The notes beneath the pieces were generated by a model. That model was not told the origin of the DNA and did no database searches. It saw only the letters and a list, made by a program, of their open reading frames with translations. The position numbers and the translations under genes are program-made. Positions 1 to 7,256 of a stretch of 27,499 nucleotides of DNA are shown here, piece after piece (the stretch's first letter is position 1; every line of letters begins with the position of its first letter). The DNA comes from Spyradomonas excrementavium. GTDB lineage: Bacteria > Cyanobacteriota > Vampirovibrionia > Gastranaerophilales > Gastranaerophilaceae. Location of the stretch: NCBI GenBank assembly GCA_018714005.1, contig DVOA01000049.1, positions 1-27,499 of the forward strand, read 5' to 3'.

Positions 1-763
1 CCTGAAAGTTTACAAACCTTTTTTCCAGAATCCAGCCGGAAAACGCGCCGTAAACAAATGCAAGCTTGCCGTAAACGCCATGTTTCATGTTCAGAGGGTT
101 TATTGTGTCAACCAGCGGGTTGTATGAGCGCATTTGGGCGCAGCATTTCAAATGCAGGTACAAATACAAAATCAGCCCCGCAATCATTATTGCTGTGTAA
201 AAAATCAAGTCGTTTCCGGGCTTTTTATCTGTCCATTTCAGGATTTTATCGGTAAAAACAATAATAAACAGCCCGATTATAATTGATACAATGACATCCT
301 GCGGCGTGTGCACCCCGATATAGTTCCTTGAAAACGCAACAAGCAGCACAAGAAGCACCATTAGCCCCAAAATCCATCGATTTTTTCTCCATAAATAGCC
401 AGCAGACCCCCAGACGCTCATTGCTCCCGCTGTATGGCCGCTGGGAAAAGAATATCCGTCCGCCGCAGGCAAAGCCCGCTCAATCGGGCAAACTCTGGAG
501 TCAATAAGCCACGGACGCTTTATGCAGGCGGCCATTTTCAAAAAAACGTTAAAACAAAGGGTCAGAGCAAAGTTAAAAAGCATGAAAATTCCCGCTTTTT
601 TATCAAAATACCAGTAAATAACAGCTAAAAATCCAAGCGGGATAATTACTTCGCCAAACCACGTTGCAGACATAAAAAATGTATCAAAAGCGCCGTTTGT
701 CGCTTCTCTCAGCTGCTGCAAAAGCAGTAAATATTCAATTTGAAGCTCCATTGTTCCAAACAT
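1..763 (-). CDS. PAP2-family membrane phosphatase (3' end cut off)
   Basis: Integral membrane phosphatase of the PAP2 superfamily, the family of undecaprenyl-diphosphate and phosphatidic acid phosphatases. The leftward frame has no stop up to the window edge, so the C-terminus is missing; 254 codons are visible. All three family signatures are present: KMAACIKRPW (K-x6-RP), FPSGHT with the catalytic histidine, and SRNYIGVHTPQD with the nucleophilic histidine. Hydrophobic stretches flank them, as expected for a polytopic protein with its active site at the outer membrane face. The start at 763 gives MFGTMELQ; a second ATG at 751 is also possible, and neither has a strong ribosome binding site. 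It lies 46 nt downstream of prfB on the same strand and is probably co-transcribed. The exact substrate cannot be told; lipid or undecaprenyl pyrophosphate recycling is the usual role. Confidence 0.88.
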   Translation of the reverse strand, partial: MFGTMELQIEYLLLLQQLREATNGAFDTFFMSATWFGEVIIPLGFLAVIYWYFDKKAGIFMLFNFALTLCFNVFLKMAACIKRPWLIDSRVCPIERALPAADGYSFPSGHTAGAMSVWGSAGYLWRKNRWILGLMVLLVLLVAFSRNYIGVHTPQDVIVSIIIGLFIIVFTDKILKWTDKKPGNDLIFYTAIMIAGLILYLYLHLKCCAQMRSYNPLVDTINPLNMKHGVYGKLAFVYGAFSGWILEKRFVNFQ

Positions 764-809
764 ATTCTAATTCTAAAATAATTTGCAGGTTTGCGGCAAT
801 TTGTTTACA

Positions 810-1917
810 TTACGAATTGATATTCTGTTTCAAATATGCCTCGATAAACCCGTCAATCTCCCCATCCATCACCGAATCCACATTTCCGACTTCAAAGCCC
901 GTTCTGTGGTCTTTAACCATTTTGTACGGGTGAAAAACGTATGAACGGATCTGGGAGCCAAAATTTATGTCGAAATTTTCGCCTTTAAGCTCCGCAAGTT
1001 TTTTATCATGCTCTGCCTGCTTGATTGCGAGAAGCTTTGAAGCAAGCATTTGCATTGCAGTTTCTTTGTTTTGCAGTTGGGAACGCTGCTGCTGGCATTT
1101 TACGACAATTCCGGTCGGTTTGTGCAAAATTCTGACGGCAGTTTCAACCTTGTTGACATTTTGGCCGCCTGCTCCGCCCGAGCGCATTGTATCAACCTCC
1201 AAATCCTCCGGCGGGATATGTATAGCCTTTTCAAAATCCTCAAGCACAGGGCTGACTTCCAGCGAAGCAAAACTCGTCTGGCGCTTTCCGTTTGCGTTAA
1301 ACGGAGAGATTCTGACGAGCCTGTGGACGCCCCGTTCTGCTTTTGCGAGCCCGAAAGCGTATTTTCCGCTTACTTTTATTGTTGCGGACTTAATTCCGGC
1401 CTCATCTCCGTCCGATTTATCCAGCAATTCGACTTTCCAGCCCTTTGTTTCTGCCCATCTGGAGTACATTCTGAGCAGCATTTGCGCCCAATCCTGCGCA
1501 TCGGTGCCGCCCGCGCCTGCATTTACTGTCAAAATCGCGTCGTATGCGTCATATTCTCCGGAAAGCGTCGTTTGCACCTCCCAATCGTTCATCTCTTTTT
1601 CAAGGGCTTCCAGCGTGTTTTGAAGTTCCTCCCAGAGCGATTCATCCTCGGTTTCGTTGTAAAGTTCAACAAGGACATTACAATCTTCGATTTTTTTGTC
1701 CCAATTTTCTGCTTTTTCGAGCGTATTTTTGCATTCTGTAAGCTCCTGCGAGAGTTTTGCGGCACTCTGCGGATTTTGCCAGATTTCTTCGCTCTGAAGT
1801 TTTAAATCAAGTTCTTTTGCCTTCTTTTCAACGCCGGAAAGGTCAAAGGCACTCCTTCGCTTTGTTTATTTTCAAAGCAAGCTCTTCTAATTTTTGTTTT
1901 TGTTCAATATCTATCAT
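810..1917 (-). CDS. prfB: Peptide chain release factor 2, expressed through a +1 programmed frameshift
   Basis: RF2 releases finished proteins at UGA and UAA codons. Translation starts at ATG 1917, runs 24 codons to CTT, meets an in-frame TGA (1845-1843), and must shift +1 to continue with GAC (Asp). The joined protein is about 368 residues, close to the E. coli length of 365. The shifted frame holds the RF2 markers: the SPF tripeptide (RISPFNANG) that reads UGA, and the GGQ loop (SGGAGGQNVNKV) that triggers hydrolysis. An N-terminal helical domain precedes them. The start codon overlaps the TGA of the 82-aa gene upstream (ATGA), so translation is probably coupled. A simple ORF finder reports only the part from 1592 down and misses the N-terminal third. 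The gene lies in the leftward block after metG. Confidence 0.96.
1842..1857 (-). promoter_or_regulatory. RF2 autoregulatory +1 frameshift site
   Basis: Read leftwards the site is AAGGAG, TGC, CTT, TGA, C. A Shine-Dalgarno-like AAGGAG sits three bases before the CTT slip codon, followed by the UGA stop and a C. The spacing and the CUU UGA C core match the classic E. coli prfB site (AGGGGG UAU CUU UGA C). When RF2 is scarce the ribosome pauses at the poor UGA C stop and slips +1, so RF2 controls its own synthesis. The frame shift is needed to join the two halves of the gene. Confidence 0.95.
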
Positions 1918-2162
1918 TTTATTTTGGTTCCGTCCTTCGCAGCCCCGAGAATTGCCCTGATAATAGGCAAATTGCTAAAACCCATCCGCGGGGAAGCCGC
2001 AAGTTCTCTTATTAAATGCTCATTTAACTCTTCTTTGGGTTTTCCTTTCAACATCGCTGTTGTGTTGATTTCATCAACAAGTGCCGCTGCGTTTTTATTT
2101 GTGCGGGGTTTTATTTGCGGAATTTTAGTAAATTTTGCTGCACCGAAGCTAACTTTGTTCAT
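1914..2162 (-). CDS. 82-aa protein of unknown function with N-terminal VSFGA motif
   Basis: I do not recognise a family. The protein begins MNKVSFGAAKFTKI, followed by a short lysine/proline-rich linker and then a region that looks helical (residues about 25-60). It has no signal peptide and no membrane segment. The start at 2162 has an AGGG about 8 nt upstream. Its stop TGA overlaps the prfB start (ATGA), so the two are probably translated together. The VSFGA near the N-terminus matches the motif seen at the start of the 5'-nucleotidase (INFRA), the peptidase-like protein (PSFGA) and the glycine-zipper protein (PAFGN) in this window. That shared motif, rather than the body of the protein, is the main clue to its role. 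Confidence 0.75.
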   Translation of the reverse strand: MNKVSFGAAKFTKIPQIKPRTNKNAAALVDEINTTAMLKGKPKEELNEHLIRELAASPRMGFSNLPIIRAILGAAKDGTKIK

Positions 2163-2188
2163 ATTTTTAACCCTTTTGACTACATTTT

Positions 2189-2194
2189 ATTATA
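2189..2194 (-). promoter_or_regulatory. Candidate -10 box ahead of the 82-aa gene and prfB
   Basis: Reading leftwards the 78-nt gap between the 119-aa and 82-aa genes contains a perfect TATAAT about 27 nt before the ATG at 2162. No convincing -35 hexamer is found 16-18 nt upstream, so this is only a candidate for an internal promoter giving prfB expression apart from metG. Confidence 0.35.
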
Positions 2195-2240
2195 AAAACG
2201 TACAAGAATTTTTTTGCTGCTTTGTAAAAAAATGTAAAGC

Positions 2241-2600
2241 CTAGCCCTTTAAAGTTTTTAGCGCATTTTCAACATTTTTGTACAAAGAGCGCATGCAGTT
2301 TGCAAAATCCTCTTTTGCACCCGCAAAACTGAACGGAAATTTAATTGTATCCGATTTCCCTCGCTTAAAAACATGAAATTTAACATCATGGAAAAAATCC
2401 CCGCCCAAATCCTCAATATAAACGCTTGCGTTGTTTTTTTCAAGGTAATTATTGAGCGCGCTCATATTATTTTCGTTGATAATGTTTGAAAATTTCCCGC
2501 TTTTACTCAATCTGTTCTGGACGCTAATATTCACGCTTTTTCCAAGCGGTGAATAAAACCTGTCAAGCTGAATAGAAGAAAATGCCACAATTTTGGCCAT
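2241..2600 (-). CDS. 119-aa protein of unknown function, downstream of metG
   Basis: I do not recognise a family. The protein starts MAKIVAFSSIQLDRFY; it is soluble-looking, with an alternating polar/hydrophobic pattern (SVNISVQNRL, DVKFHVFKRG) suggesting beta strands, and a C-terminal helix ending KNVENALKTLKG. The start at 2600 is preferred over longer options because an AAAGGA ribosome binding site lies 6 nt upstream and because the longer frame would run back through the end of metG. Only 2 nt separate the metG stop from this ATG, so the two are almost certainly co-transcribed and translationally coupled. Function cannot be inferred beyond that. Confidence 0.8.
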   Translation of the reverse strand: MAKIVAFSSIQLDRFYSPLGKSVNISVQNRLSKSGKFSNIINENNMSALNNYLEKNNASVYIEDLGGDFFHDVKFHVFKRGKSDTIKFPFSFAGAKEDFANCMRSLYKNVENALKTLKG

Positions 2601-2602
2601 AA

Positions 2603-4177
2603 TTATCCTTTCTTTGCCGCACCTGCGATTTCGGAATCCATACGCAAAAATACAGGTTTGATTTTTTCTTTTTCTGTGATTTTTCCTGCGGGGATTTCGC
2701 CCCATTTTAAGTCATCCAGCTTAATTTCAGCGGGCTTTTCAGACCTGTTAAGCTGTTCATAAATGTCCTGCGAAATATTAGGCGTATAAGGTGCAAGCAG
2801 CGCACCGATAAACCGCATTGCCTCGAGCACATTATAGAGAACCTGCGCACATTCATCCATTTTTCCGTCTTTAGCAAGTCCCCAGGGAGCTGTATCGTTT
2901 ACATATTTGTTAACAACATTGGAAAAATTAACAATTTCCTGCGCAGCCTCGGCAACTTCGTACTTATCAAACCGGTTTTTAACTGATTTTACGGTATTCA
3001 GCGCCTCTTTTGCGATTTCGTTGTCAGAGCCGGTTATAAATTCCGGTTTTATCTCGCCGTCAAAGTATTTTACCTGCATGTTGAGCGTTCTGTTGAGCAA
3101 ATTGCCGATATTGTTCGCCAAATCGGCGTTCACTCTTTCTTTGAAGTCCAAATCAGAGTAATTTCCGTCACGTCCGGTCGGAGCCGTAACCATCATGAAA
3201 TATCTGAACGCGTCCGGGTGGGCGAGTTCAAAGGTTTCCATCACATCTTTGGGTGCGATGACATTTCCTATGGATTTTGACATTTTTGTCTGGTCAATCG
3301 TAATCCAGCCGTGAGCAAGAATTGTTTTAGGCAGCGGCAAATCAAGTGCCATCAAAAATGCCGGCCAATAAATCGCATGGAACTTCAAAATATCTTTTCC
3401 GATGACCTGAACATCGGCAGGCCAGTATTTTTTGAAGTTTTCATGCGGATTTTCAGGGTCATAGCCAAGAGCTGTGATATAGTTTGAAAGCGCGTCAATC
3501 CAAACGTAAATAATCTGAGAATCATCGCCCAAAACCGGTATTCCCCAGCTTACAGACTCTTTTGAGCGGGAAACCGAGATATCTTCAATATGCTCAAGCT
3601 GGTTTAAAACCTCATTTGCCCTGAAATCAGGCTGAATGAAGTCAGGATTGTTTTTTATGTGTTCAATAATGCGGTCTTTATATTTTGAAAGTTTGAAAAA
3701 GTAGTTTTCTTCCTTAACTTCCTCGGGTTTTTTGAGGTGGTCGGGGCAAAGCCCGTCTTCTGTCAAATCACGCGGATTCAAGAACGATTCACAGCCGGAG
3801 CAGTACAATCCTGTGTAAGAATGTTTGTAAATATCGCCGTTTTCCTGCAATTTTTTGAAGATTTTCTGAACAATTTCTTCATGCTGCTTATCAGTGGTTC
3901 TTATAAATTGATTGTAAGAAATATCGAGCCCACTCCAGCATTCTTTGAATTTTTCCGCGTTAATATCGCAGAGTTCTTTTGGAGAAATGCCCTGCGCAGC
4001 GGCTGTTTTCTGGATTTTTATACCGTGCTCGTCCGTTCCGGTAAGAAAATAGACATCGTCGTATCTCTGGCGGAAATGACGGGCAATAACGTCAGTTTGT
4101 ATCTTTTCATAAGCGTGCCCGATGTGGGGTGCGCCGTTTGCGTAGTCAATAGCCGTAGTTAAGTAAAATTTTGTCAT
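2603..4177 (-). CDS. metG: Methionyl-tRNA synthetase
   Basis: Cytoplasmic class I synthetase that charges tRNA-Met, needed for initiation and elongation. In the 524-residue product, the HIGH motif is at residues 18-21 (PHIGH), the KMSKS loop at 298-302, and a single zinc knuckle of the C-x2-C / C-x2-H kind is formed by Cys126, Cys129, Cys144 and His147. The C-terminal half is the helical anticodon-binding domain (around MQVKYFDG to PYTPNISQ). There is no C-terminal EMAP-like tRNA-binding domain, so this is the short form of the enzyme. ATG 4177 has an AGGA about 7 nt upstream. It heads a leftward block with the 119-aa gene and faces away from rph across a 75-nt gap. Confidence 0.97.
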   Translation of the reverse strand: MTKFYLTTAIDYANGAPHIGHAYEKIQTDVIARHFRQRYDDVYFLTGTDEHGIKIQKTAAAQGISPKELCDINAEKFKECWSGLDISYNQFIRTTDKQHEEIVQKIFKKLQENGDIYKHSYTGLYCSGCESFLNPRDLTEDGLCPDHLKKPEEVKEENYFFKLSKYKDRIIEHIKNNPDFIQPDFRANEVLNQLEHIEDISVSRSKESVSWGIPVLGDDSQIIYVWIDALSNYITALGYDPENPHENFKKYWPADVQVIGKDILKFHAIYWPAFLMALDLPLPKTILAHGWITIDQTKMSKSIGNVIAPKDVMETFELAHPDAFRYFMMVTAPTGRDGNYSDLDFKERVNADLANNIGNLLNRTLNMQVKYFDGEIKPEFITGSDNEIAKEALNTVKSVKNRFDKYEVAEAAQEIVNFSNVVNKYVNDTAPWGLAKDGKMDECAQVLYNVLEAMRFIGALLAPYTPNISQDIYEQLNRSEKPAEIKLDDLKWGEIPAGKITEKEKIKPVFLRMDSEIAGAAKKG

Positions 4178-4202
4178 AATTTTTCCTATTTTTGAAATAT
4201 TT

Positions 4203-4211
4203 TGCTAAGAT
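4203..4211 (+). promoter_or_regulatory. Candidate extended -10 promoter for rph
   Basis: TGCTAAGAT fits an extended -10 element (TG-n-TAAGAT). The best -35 match 18 nt upstream (TTTCCT) is poor. A start near 4218 would leave a leader of about 35 nt with an AAGGAG ribosome binding site before the ATG at 4253. Confidence 0.35.
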
Positions 4212-4252
4212 TAAACTACCATAAAAAAGCAATTGAATAAAGGAGAAATAAA

Positions 4253-4954
4253 ATGTCCGAGCGTTTGAATAACCGCCAAAACAACGAATTAAGAGATATA
4301 AAATTTGTAAAAGATTACACAAAACACGCTTTGAGTTCGGTTCTGGTGGAATTTGGCGATACAAAAGTAATAGTAACCGCGTCAGTTGACGAAAAAGCGC
4401 CTAAATGGATGGAAAAAGACGACCCCAGAGGCTGGGTTACAGCAGAATATTCGCTTTTGCCGACCTCAACCCACACAAGATGCCAGCGTGAACGCACAAA
4501 AATCTCCGGCAGAACACAGGAAATCCAGCGTTTAATCGGGCGCAGCCTGCGTTCGTGCGTTGATTTGGAGAAATTAACAGGGCTCACAATCACAATTGAC
4601 GCAGATGTTATTCAAGCTGACGGCGGAACCCGCTGCGCAAGCATTTGCGGCGGATATATTGTGCTTGAAGACGCAATAAACAAGCTTATTTCGGACGGAA
4701 AAATTACGCAGAACCCGATTTTGGAGCCGATTGCTGCGGTTTCAATCGGGCTGATTGACGGTGAAGTGAAACTTGATTTGGATTATTCGGAAGATTCGCA
4801 CGCGCAGGTGGATTCCAATGTCGTAATGACAAAAAGCGGCAAAATCATTGAATTTCAGACTACAGCAGAGGGAAATCCTTTCACAAAAGCCGAACTTTAT
4901 CAGATTTTGGATACTGCTGAAACTGCAATTCAAAAAATCATTGAAATGTATTAA
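4253..4954 (+). CDS. rph: Ribonuclease PH
   Basis: Phosphate-dependent 3'-to-5' exoribonuclease that trims the 3' ends of tRNA precursors and works as a hexamer. The 233-residue length is normal for the family. Conserved segments are present in order: NYTKHA-like KDYTKHALSSVLVEFGDTKV, GWVTAEYSLLPTSTHTR, SGRTQEIQRLIGRSLRS with the phosphate-binding arginine, DADVIQADGGTRCASICGG, and the C-terminal DLDYSEDSHAQVDSNVVMT with catalytic acidic residues. The start at 4253 has a strong AAGGAG site. The gene ends 18 nt before the convergent YkgJ-type gene. There is no fused dITP/XTP pyrophosphatase domain of the kind found in some anaerobes. Confidence 0.96.
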   Translation: MSERLNNRQNNELRDIKFVKDYTKHALSSVLVEFGDTKVIVTASVDEKAPKWMEKDDPRGWVTAEYSLLPTSTHTRCQRERTKISGRTQEIQRLIGRSLRSCVDLEKLTGLTITIDADVIQADGGTRCASICGGYIVLEDAINKLISDGKITQNPILEPIAAVSIGLIDGEVKLDLDYSEDSHAQVDSNVVMTKSGKIIEFQTTAEGNPFTKAELYQILDTAETAIQKIIEMY

Positions 4955-4972
4955 AAAATGACCCAAAAACTG

Positions 4973-5551
4973 CTACCAGTGTGCAGAACCGTATTTTTCC
5001 CAGTGCGAGATTTTTTCGTTAATCTCTTCGCGCACCTGTTTTACACTTTTTCCGCTGGAAGGGAGAATTTGCTCATCCGCAAGCAGCTCAAAATCCATAA
5101 GCGTTTCTTTTAGGCGTCTTACCGTGGCTTTTACGCGTTCTCTTTGCTGAAACTGCCATCCTTTGAACCCGCATTCCGGCGGAAAAAGCGACCAACCGTT
5201 TCTGGGGGCTCTGCGGCAGCAATCCGGGCGTGTGGGGTGGATTGAGCAGGTATTTTGCCCGGTCAGGTGCGGGCAATAGTAAAAAGCAATCTTTGATTCG
5301 TCAAAATCAGGGTTCTTTTTTAATTCTTTGAGAATATTTTCGACGTGAGCGGGAACAGCCTTTCTGGCGTCTTCTATGGTGGGGTATTTTCGGAAAATTT
5401 CAACAAAAACCCTCGCTTCTTCCTGCCCCTGCGCGGCAAGCTCTTTCAGCTCCTCATGCGTGTAGGGAGTTGTGATGGCTTTGCAGCATTGACCGCACAT
5501 TTTGCATAAATGTTGGGGAAATTCCTCCCCAAGACCTTTTTCGATACCCAT
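4973..5551 (-). CDS. YkgJ-family cysteine cluster protein
   Basis: A small cytoplasmic protein of the zinc/iron-chelating YkgJ (CxxCxxCC) family. The 192-residue product has Cys16, Cys19, Cys22 and Cys23 in CKMCGQCC, and a second group at Cys93 (YYCPHL), Cys102 (NTCSIHPTRP) and Cys111-Cys112 (DCCRRAP). This arrangement is typical of the family and suggests bound metal, either zinc or an iron-sulfur cluster. The biochemical role of most members is not settled. It converges on rph and stands alone as a leftward gene, divergent from the HAD phosphatase. The ribosome binding site at the chosen start (5551) is weak. Confidence 0.88.
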   Translation of the reverse strand: MGIEKGLGEEFPQHLCKMCGQCCKAITTPYTHEELKELAAQGQEEARVFVEIFRKYPTIEDARKAVPAHVENILKELKKNPDFDESKIAFYYCPHLTGQNTCSIHPTRPDCCRRAPRNGWSLFPPECGFKGWQFQQRERVKATVRRLKETLMDFELLADEQILPSSGKSVKQVREEINEKISHWEKYGSAHW

Positions 5552-5594
5552 AATGCAATTATAACTTTAATTTTTCCACAATGCAAAAAATTTA

Positions 5595-5603
5595 TGTTAT
5601 ATT
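5595..5603 (+). promoter_or_regulatory. Candidate extended -10 promoter for the HAD phosphatase
   Basis: TGTTATATT matches an extended -10 (TG-n-TATATT). Transcription would start near 5610, only a few bases before the GGGAG ribosome binding site (5611-5615), giving an unusually short leader. The -35 region is weak. Confidence 0.4.
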
Positions 5604-5621
5604 AAGCCGTGGGAGAAAAAT

Positions 5622-6278
5622 ATGATAAATACATTGATTTTTGACCTTGACGGAACGCTCTTAAACACGCTGGAAGACCTGAAAAATGCGACGAATTTTG
5701 CATTAAAGAAATTCGGTTATCCGGAGCGCTCGATTGAAGAAATCCGGAATTTTGTGGGCAACGGAGTGCGAAAACTTATTGAACGCGCCCTCCCGAACGG
5801 TGCAGAAAATCCGGATTTTGAGAGTTGCCTTGATACATTTAAAAAAAATTACAAAGAAATCATGTACAATCACACAGCGCCCTACGACGGCATTTCGGAA
5901 ATGCTGAAAATTGCACGTGAAAAGGGCTGCAAAATCGCTGTGGTTTCAAATAAGTTTGATTTAGCAGTTAAAGAGCTTTGCGCGCGGTATTTTGACACGT
6001 TAATAGATATTGCAATCGGAGAATCGGAAAATGTTCGCAAAAAACCGGCTCCGGACAGCGTTTTTGAGGCAATGAGGCTTTTAAACGCAAAACCTGAAAA
6101 TTCTGTTTACATCGGCGATTCCGATGTTGATATAGAAACGGCAAAAAACGCAAAATTGCCCTGTATAAGCGTAACATGGGGATTTCGGGGCAGAAATTTT
6201 CTTGCCGGGCACGGGGGGAAGATTTTTATTGACAACCCAATGGAAATTTTTACCAAATTACAAGAAATCCGGCGTTAA
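5622..6278 (+). CDS. gph: HAD-superfamily phosphatase, phosphoglycolate-phosphatase-like
   Basis: Cytoplasmic haloacid-dehalogenase phosphatase, most like Gph/PgpB, which remove phosphate from 2-phosphoglycolate or similar small phosphates. The 218-residue protein has the four HAD motifs: I, FDLDGTLLNT with the nucleophile Asp8 and acid Asp10; II, VVSNK; III, the lysine in RKKPAPD; IV, YIGDSDVDIETAKNA. A helical cap domain lies between motifs I and II (residues about 15-85). The start is fixed by GGGAG about 6 nt upstream. Its stop overlaps the stop of rnhC by 4 nt on the opposite strand. The substrate is inferred from the family only; other sugar phosphates or pyrophosphate are possible. Confidence 0.88.
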   Translation: MINTLIFDLDGTLLNTLEDLKNATNFALKKFGYPERSIEEIRNFVGNGVRKLIERALPNGAENPDFESCLDTFKKNYKEIMYNHTAPYDGISEMLKIAREKGCKIAVVSNKFDLAVKELCARYFDTLIDIAIGESENVRKKPAPDSVFEAMRLLNAKPENSVYIGDSDVDIETAKNAKLPCISVTWGFRGRNFLAGHGGKIFIDNPMEIFTKLQEIRR

Positions 6279-7153
6279 AGCTCTTGAAATGTCTTAAAAT
6301 GCGTTTTTACGAGGTTTTTGAGCTCATCTTTTGAAAATCTGCCCGCAATCTCTCTCGCTGCGTCGATAACAGCAGAATTGCAGCCTTTCGGGATTTGCAC
6401 ACCGTATTTTGAGGAAAAATCCGCCATTATCTTCAAAAACTGCTCTCTGGCGAGAATAGAGGCGGCCGCAACCGCAATATCGCTTTCGGCCTTGCAGCGC
6501 TGTTCGAGTTTTATATTCTGTCCCTTGCCCATTAGCGCGTTTTTTATGAGTTTTTCATCGCCGAATTTATCAGAAAGCGCGTATTCGCAATCTGCCTTTT
6601 CCAGAATATTTTCGATGGTTCTGGCATGCCCCCAGGCAAGAAGTTTGTTCAAATTGCCGAATTTTGCGTATAATTCGTTGTATTTTGCGGGATTTATCGT
6701 GACAATTGAAAAAACGCAATTATTTTTCACTGCGGCGGCCAGTTTCGGAATTTGTGCGTCGGAAACCTTTTTGCAGTCCTTAATTCCGGCTTTCAAGAGA
6801 ATTTCAGAGCTATTTTCATCGGTTAGAACCCCCGCAATAACCAGCGGCCCGAAAAAATCGCCTTTTCCTGACTCGTCTACGCCAATATGCTTTGCCGGAA
6901 CTGCAATATCGGGCGTTTTTGCCGGAGACACGGATTTTATGCCGAGAAAAGCCTCGACTTTAGCTGCAATTTCGCTAACATCAGCCCCTTGAACGAGAAA
7001 TTTGCCGGAATTGTAAAAAATAGCGGTATATTTTGAGGTTTTTGCGCGCCAGAAAGCGTATTGCTGCGCGGATATCGCCGCATTTTCCCGTGCAAAAAAT
7101 TCACGGAGCAAAGCTTCTTTGCCGGTATCGATTTTTATCGTGTAATTGTTCAT
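6275..7153 (-). CDS. rnhC: Ribonuclease HIII
   Basis: Cleaves the RNA strand of RNA-DNA hybrids. The 292-residue length and an N-terminal region of about 85 residues before the catalytic core fit RNase HIII, whose N-terminal domain is TBP-like and binds substrate, rather than the shorter HII. The core opens with HIGVDESGKGDFFGP; Asp93 and Glu94 are the first two metal ligands, and the GKGDFFGP form is typical of HIII. Later acidic ligands lie in YALSDKFGDEK and in ESDIAVAAASILAR. ATG 7153 is used; GAGGAG lies upstream at a rather long spacing of about 12 nt. It is divergent from the AsmA-like gene and converges on gph with a 4-nt overlap. Confidence 0.94.
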   Translation of the reverse strand: MNNYTIKIDTGKEALLREFFARENAAISAQQYAFWRAKTSKYTAIFYNSGKFLVQGADVSEIAAKVEAFLGIKSVSPAKTPDIAVPAKHIGVDESGKGDFFGPLVIAGVLTDENSSEILLKAGIKDCKKVSDAQIPKLAAAVKNNCVFSIVTINPAKYNELYAKFGNLNKLLAWGHARTIENILEKADCEYALSDKFGDEKLIKNALMGKGQNIKLEQRCKAESDIAVAAASILAREQFLKIMADFSSKYGVQIPKGCNSAVIDAAREIAGRFSKDELKNLVKTHFKTFQEL

Positions 7154-7192
7154 TCGGCCCGCAATCTCCTCGTTTTTCCATATTTCGTAACA

Positions 7193-7222
7193 ACTATATC
7201 ACAATCATGCCATGCCCGTGAA
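7193..7222 (-). promoter_or_regulatory. Candidate promoter for rnhC
   Basis: Reading leftwards: TTCACG (-35, 7222-7217), an 18-nt spacer, then TATAGT (-10, 7198-7193) preceded by TGA, making an extended -10. It would give a leader of about 33 nt before the rnhC ATG at 7153. Confidence 0.5.
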
Positions 7223-7256
7223 AATAGTATAGAATATTAGCCTGAAAGTGTATGTT

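Noticed and set aside
1050..1805. 251-aa open frame on the + strand
   Set aside because: It lies antisense inside prfB, whose product is clearly conserved on the other strand; composition looks like a mirror of that gene.
2601..2705. N-terminal extension of the 119-aa protein back to 2705
   Set aside because: It would run through the end of metG in another frame; a good AAAGGA site fixes the start at 2600.
6318..6992. 224-aa open frame on the + strand
   Set aside because: Antisense to rnhC, with no recognisable domain and a Ser/Ala/Phe-rich composition typical of shadow frames.
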